Origin: Pandoraea pnomenusa
Lineage (GTDB): Bacteria > Pseudomonadota > Gammaproteobacteria > Burkholderiales > Burkholderiaceae
Direction: 5' to 3'
Length of the DNA: 64,000 nucleotides
Assembly (NCBI RefSeq): GCF_000767615.3
Contig: NZ_CP009553.3
Span: forward strand, 3,162,001 to 3,226,000
Both the position numbers and the translations under genes were made by a program. A model generated the notes under the pieces. That model was not told the DNA's origin, made no database searches, and was given only the letters and a program-made list of their open reading frames with translations. Below are positions 40,659 to 49,372 of this stretch, in pieces; the first letter of the stretch is position 1; every line of letters starts with the position of its first letter.

Positions 40659-41348
40659 ATGAGCGACCAAAGCAGCGGGAATTGCGGCTCAGCAACTACA
40701 GCCGACCACGACACCGCCTATCGGCGAAAGCTTTTTGACGCGTACTGGGTTGAACAGCAAACGCGCGAGCGGGCAAACCGGGAGAAGTATGACAATACGA
40801 TTCTTGCATATTCCACGGGTGCACTCGCCCTGTCCATAACGTTTATCAAAGAGGTGGTTCCTCTTGCCAACGCGAGTTCCGTTTGGACGATCAAGACATC
40901 CTGGGTCCTGTTCGCGCTATCGTTGCTACTTATGTTGGCGTCCTTTCCGATCGCAGCAAAGGCGAATCGAGAAAGCGTTAGATTCGCTGAAGAGTATTTC
41001 ATTGATCATATTGAGTCGTCGTATAACAAGGAGGGGATAGCAGCCAAAATTTTGAAGTACGTGAATGTCCTGGCAGGAATGGTTTTTTTTGCCGCTGCGG
41101 GCTTCACCATTGCATTTGTCTGGATCAACGTTCGCCCAAGAGAGGCCACAATGAGCGACCCAACGGAAAAACCAGCGACCGTCACCGTATCCTTAGTCAT
41201 GGAGGGGGTTGGATCTGCCTCCATGCCGATCCTGCGCAAGGCGGCTCAGCCTACGCAGGCTGCAGCGAGCGGGGCTTCTGCAAAGCCACCCTCGGCGCCT
41301 TCCATTGCTGACACGCCCAAACCAGCCCCCACATCGACAAGTAAGTGA
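40659..41348 (+). CDS. Multi-span membrane protein, unknown function
   Basis: 229 residues. The N-terminal helix (RRKLFDAYWVEQQTRERANR) is followed by membrane segments near residues 45-64, 75-98 and 130-155 (VNVLAGMVFFAAAGFTIAFV), then a Pro/Ala/Thr-rich tail. N-terminal soluble helix plus paired membrane spans is a layout also seen in membrane effectors of defence systems. Lies 17 bases after 39910 and before 41395, likely one transcript. Confidence 0.55.
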   Translation: MSDQSSGNCGSATTADHDTAYRRKLFDAYWVEQQTRERANREKYDNTILAYSTGALALSITFIKEVVPLANASSVWTIKTSWVLFALSLLLMLASFPIAAKANRESVRFAEEYFIDHIESSYNKEGIAAKILKYVNVLAGMVFFAAAGFTIAFVWINVRPREATMSDPTEKPATVTVSLVMEGVGSASMPILRKAAQPTQAAASGASAKPPSAPSIADTPKPAPTSTSK

Positions 41349-41394
41349 ACTGCGCGTGCGACGCACGCCCGTCCCCTTTTTGAAGGAGCGCAAA

Positions 41395-41589
41395 ATGGCA
41401 GACAATCGCAAAGCGAACGGAACAATTTCAGGGTATGCACAAGATGGCATGCCGTCAGCACTTATGAAGAAGATTTCATCGAATAACGCTACCGGCGCCC
41501 CCACCACGAAGTCACCGACCGTTCCGAGCCCGGCGACCGCCACGCCCCAAGGTACGTCGACGGATAGCTCGCAAGGGAAAACGTCGTAA
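41395..41589 (+). CDS. Small Ser/Thr/Pro-rich protein
   Basis: 64 residues from ATG at 41395 with AAGGAG eight bases upstream. Starts MADNRKANGTISGYAQDGMP and becomes low-complexity (SPTVPSPATATPQGTSTDSS). Probably disordered. Last gene of the group behind the repressors. No family recognised. Confidence 0.5.
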   Translation: MADNRKANGTISGYAQDGMPSALMKKISSNNATGAPTTKSPTVPSPATATPQGTSTDSSQGKTS

Positions 41590-41884
41590 CCCCTGGCGTC
41601 ATCGACACGATGATTCACAGGCCGCGCCTGCTCCTCTAACGACGGGCGCCGATAACACACACCGCTCTGCAGTCCTCATCATGACAAGCTCGTTTCCTCG
41701 CGAGCAACAGTCATACCCAGCTCGATAAGTATCGACGCTGTGCCGCAGTCCTCCACACCCTCCGTATAGCATCCCCTTCGCGCACGCTCGTGCCAGTACG
41801 CGCACATTGTCGCTGCCGACAAGCGCGCCGTTCCGCCCACACATTGTTTCCAGCTCAGAAGACTTAGGAGCCCCGAAATTATTT
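41590..41884. other. Non-coding left part of the 41590-42063 intergenic region
   Basis: No frame with a supported start was found in this part. It separates the lysogenic cargo genes from the early promoter region that begins at 41885. A weak operator-like sequence AGGAGCCCC lies at 41866-41874. Confidence 0.4.
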
Positions 41885-41925
41885 TAGGAATTCCTATTGA
41901 CTGAAACATAAGGATTTCCTAATAT
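41885..41925 (+). promoter_or_regulatory. Early rightward promoter with two operator sites (OL-like)
   Basis: TTGACT (41897-41902), 17 bases, TAATAT (41920-41925) is a near-consensus sigma-70 promoter. TAGGAATTCCTA, a perfect palindrome, lies at 41885-41896, and AGGATTTCCT at 41911-41920 overlaps the -10. Both match the sites at 38149 and 38172, so the same repressors should shut off the plus-strand arm. Confidence 0.75.
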
Positions 41926-42063
41926 TCACTCCAACGCAGCACACAACCCACCCCAATCCGCTGACTGACGAGTCATGACGCGGGGTCGCCGGGCCGGGAA
42001 CCGGTAGCTGCGTCAGCCGCGCGAAAGCGCATTCGGAAGTGAACGCACGAAGGGGCCAGCGCG

Positions 42064-42255
42064 ATGAACGTCAGCTACGTCGAGAGCATCGAGGAACAGC
42101 GGTATCAGACCTCGCTCGACGTGGCCGACGATCTGGCTGCCTACGCGGAAGAGCACGGCCTGACGATCGGGGAAGCGCGCGATGAGCTGCGCGACCCCGA
42201 TTCGATCAGCGGTGACCTGCGCCGCCTGCTCGTGCGCCGTTTTACGGGGGAATGA
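42064..42255 (+). CDS. Small early protein
   Basis: 63 residues, acidic and helical (NVSYVESIEEQRYQTSLDVA; EEHGLTIGEARDELRDP). AAGGGG lies about 10 bases before the ATG. First gene after the early promoter. Might be an inhibitor of a host function, like many first early genes, but no evidence identifies it. Confidence 0.55.
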   Translation: MNVSYVESIEEQRYQTSLDVADDLAAYAEEHGLTIGEARDELRDPDSISGDLRRLLVRRFTGE

Positions 42256-42256
42256 C

Positions 42257-42577
42257 ATGAGCGACATGACCATCGACACCGTGCAGGCACGAATCGCGGG
42301 ACTCGACGAGGACACGCAGAAGAAAATGGTTTGCGCGCTCGTCGGTCATACCAAGATCGTCGAGATGTGCATTGGCTACGTCCACTGCGCGAGATGCGGC
42401 GTCCAGATCGGCGACACCCTCGCCGGCATCTGGGATGCCGAGACGGCCGTGATCGTCGGCCATGATTGCGTCACGTGCCACAAGAACTTCGCCGCGCTGG
42501 ACTGGCGCCACACGTTCAAGGCACCGTGGCCATTCGAGGGCGAACAGCCGGTGGAAAGCGAGGGTGGTGAAGCATGA
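42257..42577 (+). CDS. Zinc-ribbon early protein
   Basis: 106 residues from ATG at 42257. It carries CARCG near residue 45 and CVTCHKN near residue 74, a likely zinc ribbon, and an acidic tail. It begins one base after the previous stop and overlaps the next gene by four bases. Unknown function; could bind nucleic acid. Confidence 0.55.
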   Translation: MSDMTIDTVQARIAGLDEDTQKKMVCALVGHTKIVEMCIGYVHCARCGVQIGDTLAGIWDAETAVIVGHDCVTCHKNFAALDWRHTFKAPWPFEGEQPVESEGGEA

Positions 42578-42717
42578 TCCGCCTCGCCATCGACTTCGGC
42601 GCGTTCTGCGCGCGCATGCTCGCGGTCCTCGCCTTCCTGTTCCTGCTCGTCGGCATCTTCAAGTACAGCGCCGACTCGTATGCAGCGGACGTCCCGACCT
42701 ACGGGCGCACCGCGTAA
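42574..42717 (+). CDS. 47-residue membrane peptide
   Basis: ATGA overlap with the preceding gene. MIRLAIDFGAFCARMLAVLA is followed by a hydrophobic stretch to residue 31, giving one membrane segment, then a polar end. Its stop overlaps the next ATG by one base, so the small genes here form a coupled chain. Confidence 0.55.
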   Translation: MIRLAIDFGAFCARMLAVLAFLFLLVGIFKYSADSYAADVPTYGRTA

Positions 42718-42860
42718 TGGCCGCCGCCGCTCGCTTCGCGCTCGCCCTCTCGCTGATCGTTGCCGTCCTTGCCTTCGTGGCGTGGCGCGAGGTCCAGAGT
42801 TGGAACACCTGCCGCGCCGCGCACGCCACGACGTACTGCCTGACCACCTGGGAGAACTGA
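42717..42860 (+). CDS. 47-residue membrane peptide with two cysteines
   Basis: MAAAARFALALSLIVAVLAF forms a signal-anchor-like helix, followed by VAWREVQSWNTC and a second Cys (TTYC) that could form a disulfide in the periplasm. Starts at the last base of the previous stop codon. Unknown function. Confidence 0.5.
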   Translation: MAAAARFALALSLIVAVLAFVAWREVQSWNTCRAAHATTYCLTTWEN

Positions 42861-42862
42861 CC

Positions 42863-42973
42863 GTGCACATCGAACTGACCTGGGCCGAGTACGTGCGCCT
42901 GCAGCGCGCCGCCGGCTTCCGCCTCACCGGCCGCTGGCTCGCCACCGGCCCCGAGTTTGTCCGCATCCACTGA
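42863..42973 (+). CDS. 36-residue basic peptide
   Basis: GTG start two bases after the previous stop. MHIELTWAEYVRLQRAAGFR then LTGRWLATG is a compact helix-turn-like sequence. Part of the coupled chain of tiny early genes; short length makes it uncertain. Confidence 0.45.
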   Translation: MHIELTWAEYVRLQRAAGFRLTGRWLATGPEFVRIH

Positions 42974-42983
42974 GAGAACCGCC

Positions 42984-43790
42984 ATGCAAAGCATCTACAC
43001 CGTTCGCGCTTCGAGCTGGGGCGCCCTCTTCGACTGCTCGTACCGATGGGAAGGAATTCACCTGCTCAAGCTGCGCAATGTCGTCGGCCTGCGCGCGGCA
43101 CTGGGCACCGCCATCCACGCGGGCACTGCCGTGTTCGATCAGGGCCGCCTGGATGGCGCTGGGCTCACCGCGGACGACGCCGCCGGCGCGCTCATCGACA
43201 AGCTGCGCGATCCGGAAAACGAGTTTGATCCGTCGCAGGACGATCTGACGATGTCCGAAGCCGAGCGCATCGGCATCACGCTGCTGACGAAGTACTGCCG
43301 CGAGGTGTCGCCGCAATTCGAGTTTGTGGCCGTGGAAATGGAAACGAAGCCGCTCGACATTGATTGCGGCAATGGCGTCATCGTTCGCCTGACCGGAACC
43401 ATGGACCGGGCACGCGTACGCCGTACCGCCGCAGGCGTCGGCATCGCCGACCTGAAGAGCGGATCGGCCGCCGTGCAGAAAGGCGCGGCCGTGACGAAGG
43501 GCCACGGCCCGCAGGTGGGCACGTACGAGATTCTCTACGAGCACTCCACGGGCGACGTGATCGGCGACGACGCCGAAATCATCGGCCTCAAGACGAAGGG
43601 CACGCTCGAAATCGCCACCGGCACGATCAAGAACGCCAAGCGCGCCATGCTCGGCACCGAATCGACGCCTGGCCTGATCGAGTTCGCGGCCGACATGTTC
43701 AAGACCGGCCGCTTCTATCCCAACCCGAAATCGCTGCTGTGCTCAGAGAAGTACTGCCCGCGCTACGCCGCCTGCCAGTTCCACGACTGA
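42984..43790 (+). CDS. RecB/Cas4-like exonuclease with probable iron-sulfur site
   Basis: 268 residues from ATG at 42984. The PD-(D/E)xK core is visible: LGTAIHAGTAVFD near residue 38-50 (His motif), and VGIADLKSGSAAVQ near 160 (D-x-K). An N-terminal Cys (FDCSYRWE) and three C-terminal Cys in LLCSEKYCPRYAACQF match the four-cysteine iron-sulfur cluster of Cas4/AddB-type nucleases. It should resect phage DNA to single strands for RecT, the next gene. Confidence 0.75.
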   Translation: MQSIYTVRASSWGALFDCSYRWEGIHLLKLRNVVGLRAALGTAIHAGTAVFDQGRLDGAGLTADDAAGALIDKLRDPENEFDPSQDDLTMSEAERIGITLLTKYCREVSPQFEFVAVEMETKPLDIDCGNGVIVRLTGTMDRARVRRTAAGVGIADLKSGSAAVQKGAAVTKGHGPQVGTYEILYEHSTGDVIGDDAEIIGLKTKGTLEIATGTIKNAKRAMLGTESTPGLIEFAADMFKTGRFYPNPKSLLCSEKYCPRYAACQFHD

Positions 43791-43799
43791 GGCACGACC

Positions 43800-44918
43800 A
43801 TGAATGCACCGACCACCCTGGACACTCTCCGCTCGCCCGCGCCGCGCGAGGCCAACCTTCCCGCCGTCACACCTGGCTTCAGCAGCCTGCAATCCTTCGA
43901 GCTCATGCAGCGCGCCGCCAAGCTGCTTTCCAGTTCCACGCTCGTTCCCGTCGCCTACCGCGCGTGGGACGAGAAAAAGGGCGAGAACCAGAACGCGCTC
44001 GCCAATTGCGTCGTGGCGCTGAACATGTCGCAGCGCATGGGCGCCGACCCGCTCATGGTGATGCAGAACCTGTACATCGTCGAAGGCCGGCCGTCGTGGT
44101 CGTCCCAGTGGATCATCGCGGCGATCAATGGCTGCGGCCGGTTCTCGCCGCTTCGCTTCGACCTGAAAGACCTCGGCCCGAAGGAAGTCGAGTACGAGGT
44201 GACGAAGTGGGTGGAACGTCAGCGCGTGACCTCGAAACACAAGGCCACCGTGCAGAACCTCGAGTGCGTAGCCTGGGCGGTGGAGAAGGAAACCGGCACG
44301 CGCATCGACAGCCCGAAAGTGTCCGTCGAAATGGCGGTCAAGGAAGGCTGGTATGGCAAGAGCGGCAGCAAGTGGCAGACCATGCCCGAAGTGATGCTGC
44401 GCTACCGCACCGCCAGTTTCTTCGGGAAGCTCTACGCCCCCGAACTGCTGATGGGCCTGCAAACCGTCGAGGAAGCCCAGGACATCATCGACCTGAATCC
44501 CGATGGCTCATATGTCGTGCAGTCCACCACGATGAGCGAGATGCGCGCCAACGCAGCACAGCCGGCCACGCGCGCCGAGCCTGCCGACGTCGTCGGCGAA
44601 CAGGCGCCCCAACACGCGGCCGCCGCAGACGATGGCCAGCAGCCTGGGCTCGACATCGATGGCAACGATGATGCCGGCCACGATGGCGACTCCCCGACGT
44701 TCAAGGACATCAACCGCGAACTGCTCACCGCGTCAACCGTCGAGGAATTGGACCTCGCCCGCAGCATGATTTCGGGCCTCGCAGACGAAGCGTACAAGGC
44801 CACGCTGAACCAGGTCGCCGCCCGCCGGGTGCGCGAGCTGATGAAGGCTGACGACGAACCGTCCGCCGCAGCACAGACGACCACGCGCCGTGCGCGCGCC
44901 CCACTGAACGCCGACTGA
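43800..44918 (+). CDS. RecT-like single-strand annealing protein
   Basis: 372 residues. The core ALNMSQRMGADPLMVMQNLY, IVEGRPSWSSQWIIAAING and FSPLRF near residues 78-120 is a RecT/Bet family signature, and VMLRYRTASFFGKLYAPELL near 200 is the second conserved block. The C-terminal 130 residues are low complexity plus a helical tail. It pairs with the exonuclease at 42984 for phage recombination. Confidence 0.8.
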   Translation: MNAPTTLDTLRSPAPREANLPAVTPGFSSLQSFELMQRAAKLLSSSTLVPVAYRAWDEKKGENQNALANCVVALNMSQRMGADPLMVMQNLYIVEGRPSWSSQWIIAAINGCGRFSPLRFDLKDLGPKEVEYEVTKWVERQRVTSKHKATVQNLECVAWAVEKETGTRIDSPKVSVEMAVKEGWYGKSGSKWQTMPEVMLRYRTASFFGKLYAPELLMGLQTVEEAQDIIDLNPDGSYVVQSTTMSEMRANAAQPATRAEPADVVGEQAPQHAAAADDGQQPGLDIDGNDDAGHDGDSPTFKDINRELLTASTVEELDLARSMISGLADEAYKATLNQVAARRVRELMKADDEPSAAAQTTTRRARAPLNAD

Positions 44919-45033
44919 ATACCTCGCCCCGGTACGGCCCGCGTAGACGGCTATCGCGGGAGGAAGAGCGTCGCCGCGCCGCCGGTTTCACGCTGGCGCG
45001 GCGGGCAGATCACCCACAGGAGAACGCATCACC

Positions 45034-45894
45034 ATGAGCCACTCGCCCGAAATGAAAGACACGATGAACATGACCGCCACCACGCTCGGTAAGGATCTGC
45101 TCGGCGCGCTGGTGCAGGAAATCAAGCTGCTGCCCGACGTATGGGTGAAGCTTTCGCAGAAGAAGCAAGACGACATTCTTGACCGGCTTCGCAATCGCGT
45201 CGATGCGTCGGTCAAGATGGCTGTACACCTCATCGCCAGCCAGGGCCGCGTGGTGGTAGTCGGCGATCTGGATCAAATCACGATCAAGGATGGCGCGAAG
45301 GCCGTAGTGAAGATCGGTAAATCGGCCACCGCGCTGCACGAGTTGGCCGAGGCCCAAGGTCAGGCGGTGCTGCTCGTTCTGTCCGGCGGACACGAGTCGT
45401 ACACGTCGGGTATGGACGAGGTTACCGGCGAGTCCGATCAACGCGCGTTCGACCTCGGCAAGGAATACACCGACCAGGACGGCGACGGCATGCCCGACGA
45501 TATCGTCGATGCCGAGGTGAAGACCATCGAGCACCAGCCGCTGAAAGAAGAACTCGACGCCGCGTTCGACGAAGGCTATACCGCCGCGTCCGAAGGCAAA
45601 CCGGAAAGCGATTGCCCGGTCGTGGCCGGCCCTCTTTGCATCGAATGGGTGAAGGGCTGGAAGGCATGGCACGACGAGCAGGAAATCACCGCCGACCCGC
45701 TTTACGAGCAAGCGGTGGCGCACGTCGTCGAGACGCAACTGGCATCGATCTCGAGCCTGCAGCGCCACCTGCGTATCGGCTACAACCGGGCGAATCGCCT
45801 CATCGAGCGCATGGAAGCCGAAGGCGTCGTCAGCGCGCCGGACGAGACTGGCATGCGCACCGTGCTGCGCACGACCGAGGAACAGGAGGGCTAA
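45034..45894 (+). CDS. RMF-like segment fused to FtsK-gamma winged helix
   Basis: 286 residues. The N-terminal 110 residues are unknown (GKDLLGALVQEIKLLPDVWV). Residues 170-210 (AFDEGYTAASEGKPESDCPV, then IEWVKGWKAW) resemble ribosome-modulation-factor/CrpP-type small domains. Residues 220-280 (DPLYEQAVAHVVETQLASIS, then LQRHLRIGYNRANRLIERME) are a clear FtsK-gamma domain, which in FtsK reads KOPS sites. Between recT and the Rad50-like gene, so a DNA role in recombination is plausible. Confidence 0.65.
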   Translation: MSHSPEMKDTMNMTATTLGKDLLGALVQEIKLLPDVWVKLSQKKQDDILDRLRNRVDASVKMAVHLIASQGRVVVVGDLDQITIKDGAKAVVKIGKSATALHELAEAQGQAVLLVLSGGHESYTSGMDEVTGESDQRAFDLGKEYTDQDGDGMPDDIVDAEVKTIEHQPLKEELDAAFDEGYTAASEGKPESDCPVVAGPLCIEWVKGWKAWHDEQEITADPLYEQAVAHVVETQLASISSLQRHLRIGYNRANRLIERMEAEGVVSAPDETGMRTVLRTTEEQEG

Positions 45895-45898
45895 GGCC

Positions 45899-47638
45899 AT
45901 GCGGCTCACCCACATCCACGCCACCAACTTCCTCGGCATCCGCACGGCCGACGTCGAGCTGCGCACGCCGGTCGCCCTCTTCTGCGGTCCTAACGGCGCG
46001 GGCAAGTCGAGCATTCAGGACGCCGTACGCCTGGCCCTCGCCGGCGAGAGCGTGCGCGTGGCGCTCAAGAAGGAATACGGGCGCCTGGTACACGACGGCG
46101 CCGAGTCGGGATCCATCGTCGTCGTGGCCGACGGCGGGCGCGCGAATAACGTCGCGCTGCCCGGCGGGAAGATCACGCAGACGATCCCGACCGATCCGCG
46201 CACACCGTTCGTGCTCGACGCCCAGCGCTTCGCCAGCCTCGATTCGAAGGCCCGCCGCACGTTCCTGTTCGACCTGATGGGTGTGACCGTGGGCACCGAT
46301 GACGTGCGCAAGCGCCTCGCTGCCCGCGGCATCACCGGCGACAAGGTAGATGGCGTGCTGCCACTGGTGCGCGCCGGCTTTGACGCCGCGGCGACCGAGG
46401 CTCAGTCTAAGGCCACCGCCGCAAAGGGCGCGTGGCGCGCAGTCACCGGCGAGACCTACGGAAGCTCGAAGGCCAACGGTTGGACGGCAAAGGCGCCGGA
46501 AGGCGCCGAGGATGCCGCCGACCTCGCCGCCGCGCTGGTCGAGGGCCGCGAGACAAGCGAGACCTTCGACCGCGAGTGTGCCGACCTTCAGCAGCAGCTC
46601 GGCGCCATCGACGCGGCAGACCGCCAGCGGCAACAACGTGACGCGCGCGCCGCGGCGCTGCGCGAGGCTGCCGCCAAGCTGCCGAAGGCGGAACAGTCGC
46701 TCGAGCGCGCGCGCGCCGAACTGGCCGAATTCCTGCCGAAGGTCGAAGCGCTGCGCGCCGCCGCCGGCGGCAAGGTCGAGGGCATGCCGTGCACCTGCCC
46801 CGAGTGCGGCGCCCTGCTGCGCTACCTCGCCGGGAAGCTCGCGGCCGACACACCGATCGAGCGCAACGAGGATGCAGCCGCGAGCCTGCCCGAGTACGAG
46901 AAGAGCCTGGCCGTGTTGCAGAACGCGATGAAGAGCCGCGAGGCCGAATTCGACCGCGCGCGCGACGCCGCCGTGCAGTTGGAACTGATCATGAAAGAGT
47001 CCGCCGAGGCCGCGTCGGACGATGCCCCGCCGCGCACCGACATCGAGCAGGCGCTGGCCGATGCCAAGGCAAGCGCCACCAAGGCGCGCGAGATTGTCGC
47101 GGGCATCGAAGCGACGCAGCGCGCGATCGCCGACGCTGGCGCGAAGACGAAGCGCGCCGCGCAGCATCACGCAGACGTTGCAGCCTGGGAAGCACTCGCC
47201 GGTGCGTTGGGCCCGGACGGCATCCCCGCTGATCTGCTCGCCGAAGCCCTCGGGCCAATCAATGCCCGGGCGGCAGAACAATCCGACGCCGCGGGCTGGG
47301 CACGCGTAGCGATCGCGGCTGATATGTCGATCACCGCCGCCGGTCGCGATTACGCCCTGCTGTCTGAATCCGAGAAGTGGCGTGCAGACGCCGTGATCGC
47401 CGAGGCCATCGCGCACCTGTCCGGCGTGCGCGTGCTGATGCTCGACCGCGCCGACGTGCTGGTCGGCGCCGAACGCGACAACCTGTTGTATTGGCTCGAC
47501 GACCTGGCGCACGCCGGCGACCTCGATACCGCTCTCGTGTTCATGAGCATGAAGGCCGCGCCCGGCGCCATGCCGGAATCCATCACCACTTTCTGGATCG
47601 CCGACCACTGCGTCGGTGGATCGAAGGCGGCAGCATGA
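45899..47638 (+). CDS. Rad50/SbcC-like AAA ATPase
   Basis: 579 residues. Walker A CGPNGAGKSS at residues 29-38, coiled coil 190-300, zinc hook with CTCPECG near residue 297, second coiled coil to about 430, then an ABC-type C-terminus with LLSESEKWRADAVIAEAIAH and VLMLDRADVL (Walker B-like). No nuclease partner SbcD is seen; the exonuclease at 42984 could be the partner. Likely acts in phage DNA end processing. Confidence 0.75.
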   Translation: MRLTHIHATNFLGIRTADVELRTPVALFCGPNGAGKSSIQDAVRLALAGESVRVALKKEYGRLVHDGAESGSIVVVADGGRANNVALPGGKITQTIPTDPRTPFVLDAQRFASLDSKARRTFLFDLMGVTVGTDDVRKRLAARGITGDKVDGVLPLVRAGFDAAATEAQSKATAAKGAWRAVTGETYGSSKANGWTAKAPEGAEDAADLAAALVEGRETSETFDRECADLQQQLGAIDAADRQRQQRDARAAALREAAAKLPKAEQSLERARAELAEFLPKVEALRAAAGGKVEGMPCTCPECGALLRYLAGKLAADTPIERNEDAAASLPEYEKSLAVLQNAMKSREAEFDRARDAAVQLELIMKESAEAASDDAPPRTDIEQALADAKASATKAREIVAGIEATQRAIADAGAKTKRAAQHHADVAAWEALAGALGPDGIPADLLAEALGPINARAAEQSDAAGWARVAIAADMSITAAGRDYALLSESEKWRADAVIAEAIAHLSGVRVLMLDRADVLVGAERDNLLYWLDDLAHAGDLDTALVFMSMKAAPGAMPESITTFWIADHCVGGSKAAA

Positions 47639-48549
47639 CGCAAACGTTCGAACAATGGGCCGAATCCGAAGGGCTCGATATGTCGGTTGACTGGAAAGGT
47701 GACCTCACGTCGCCGGTAACTGCCGGGGCGTTGCGCGGATGGGAAGCCGCACAGGGCGCAGGGCAAGAGGCGATCTATCAAGTGCGGTGGCATGAAGGCG
47801 ACCCGTGGGTGGACATTGACAGCGCTATGTATGCGACTCACGCCGACCGCATGCACGACAAGCGCATCGTCTACGCCGCATCCGTAAGTCCGCCGGAGTT
47901 GGTGGCGCATGTCAGAAAGCTGGTGAACGGTGAAATCCTTGATTCGACCGGTTGCCCCACGCGGTGGGAAGATTTGCCAGACGGCACGCCGATCTACGCC
48001 AACGCCGCACCCGTGAACGGCGGCGAGCGCGAGCTGGGGCAAGTGATTGACGAGCGCGACCAGTTTCACGACGCGGCCGAGAAGCTGGCCGATGCCATCG
48101 CAAAGCATTTCGGTGTCGAAATTGGCGAACACAGCAACCTCAATTGCCCATGGCAGAACGCGCTTGATCATATCGCGCAGGCGACCAAGCGCGCCGCAGA
48201 TGCGCAGCAGGTAGGCGCTGCTCGATACGAGAAGGTCGACGGCTGCAAGGATTGCCGACACGCGCACTACTACTCGGCCGACCGCTGGGAATGCCTGAAA
48301 GCAAATCGCATGTTCGACGAACTCGGCAGGCCGGTCGCCGTGCCGGCATGGTGCCCGCTGCCAGCCCTCACGTATCCCGCGAAGGATGCACAACAGGCAG
48401 CCATGACAGACCGCCAGATTATCGAACTGTGTAAGTCGGTCGGCGTCGAGTGGGAAGGCCCGGACATGTGCGACTTCATGGGCGACTTTGGCCGCGTCAA
48501 CATGGCCGAAATGCGGGCAATCATCGACGCGGCGAAGGAGAAAAAATAA
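47635..48549 (+). CDS. Phage hypothetical protein, mosaic of early-region modules
   Basis: 304 residues from ATG at 47635, four-base overlap with the ATPase gene. YQVRWHEGDPWVDIDSAMYA and the middle helical part (ELGQVIDERDQFHDAAEKLA) are patterns common in Ea22-like early proteins. A Cys/His cluster follows (CKDCRHAHYYS near 202). Built from exchangeable segments typical of accessory early genes; no function known. Confidence 0.55.
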   Translation: MTQTFEQWAESEGLDMSVDWKGDLTSPVTAGALRGWEAAQGAGQEAIYQVRWHEGDPWVDIDSAMYATHADRMHDKRIVYAASVSPPELVAHVRKLVNGEILDSTGCPTRWEDLPDGTPIYANAAPVNGGERELGQVIDERDQFHDAAEKLADAIAKHFGVEIGEHSNLNCPWQNALDHIAQATKRAADAQQVGAARYEKVDGCKDCRHAHYYSADRWECLKANRMFDELGRPVAVPAWCPLPALTYPAKDAQQAAMTDRQIIELCKSVGVEWEGPDMCDFMGDFGRVNMAEMRAIIDAAKEKK

Positions 48550-49370
48550 TGGACAACACCCCCGACATCAAGACCGCGCTCCGCAAAGCCTATTTGCTCG
48601 GCCAAACGTATTGGCAACAGGCTGACAGCGAGTACACGTCGCAGCACAGGAAAGCTGACGAGACACAGGCGAAGTTCGAGCAGCTCGTGACCGATACGGT
48701 CGCCGCCCTCACGTCTCCCGAGAAGGTGCCCGACGCCGTTATGCAAGCGCTCGATCGTATGTCGACCCCCCTGCATGACTCGCGTCTGTCTGGCCTGACT
48801 GCCGAACTTGATGCCGCTAACATCAAGACCATCCGAGACTATGTGCTTTCCGGGGCTGTGCCCGCAAAGGTGGTAGGGGACGATCAACACCCCGACGATG
48901 CCGCCGTCGACCGCTTCTCCGTCGCCATGAAAGCCAAGCTCGCGAAGAAACGTGCACAGGGCCGTGGCGGGTGGGACGACGAGCGCATTTGCTCGCCGGA
49001 CGACCTCGCCCGCATGCTGGTAGATCACGTTCGCAAGGGCGATCCTGTCGATGTCGGCAACCTCGCCATGATGCTGTTCAACCGGCCTGACGCTGGTGCT
49101 GCATTGTGCCGCGCCGCGCTGTCGGCGGATGGCGGGGAGGACAAGCGGGATGCGGAGTATTGGCGCTTCCTCCGAGAGCAGCATGAAGGAACCGAATCAT
49201 TCGAGGATGCCGAAGGCTTCACCGTCACCGAGCCAACTGCGCGAGCGTTCACTGTTTTCAAACCCGGTCAGGGAGACTATCACCTTGAACCTGTCGGATG
49301 CATGCCCGGAGAACTTGAAGAGACGATCCGCGACGCCATTGCCGCCAATCAGGCGCGAAAGGGGGAGTGA
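48549..49370 (+). CDS. Phage hypothetical protein
   Basis: 273 residues, ATG overlapping the previous stop by one base. VDRFSVAMKAKLAKKRAQGR then GGWDDERICSPDDLARML, and DPVDVGNLAMMLFNRPD near residues 117-170, is a module repeated across many early-region phage proteins. N-terminal helical (KAYLLGQTYWQQADSEYTSQ). Unknown function. Confidence 0.6.
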   Translation: MDNTPDIKTALRKAYLLGQTYWQQADSEYTSQHRKADETQAKFEQLVTDTVAALTSPEKVPDAVMQALDRMSTPLHDSRLSGLTAELDAANIKTIRDYVLSGAVPAKVVGDDQHPDDAAVDRFSVAMKAKLAKKRAQGRGGWDDERICSPDDLARMLVDHVRKGDPVDVGNLAMMLFNRPDAGAALCRAALSADGGEDKRDAEYWRFLREQHEGTESFEDAEGFTVTEPTARAFTVFKPGQGDYHLEPVGCMPGELEETIRDAIAANQARKGE

Positions 49371-49372
49371 TG

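Noticed and set aside
41866..41874. Possible third OL operator AGGAGCCCC
   Set aside because: Only one half-site matches and the spacing is 20 rather than 25, so it was not counted.
45830..47608. 592-codon minus-strand frame
   Set aside because: Antisense to the Rad50-like gene, whose Walker A and zinc hook are clear; the shadow has no motif.
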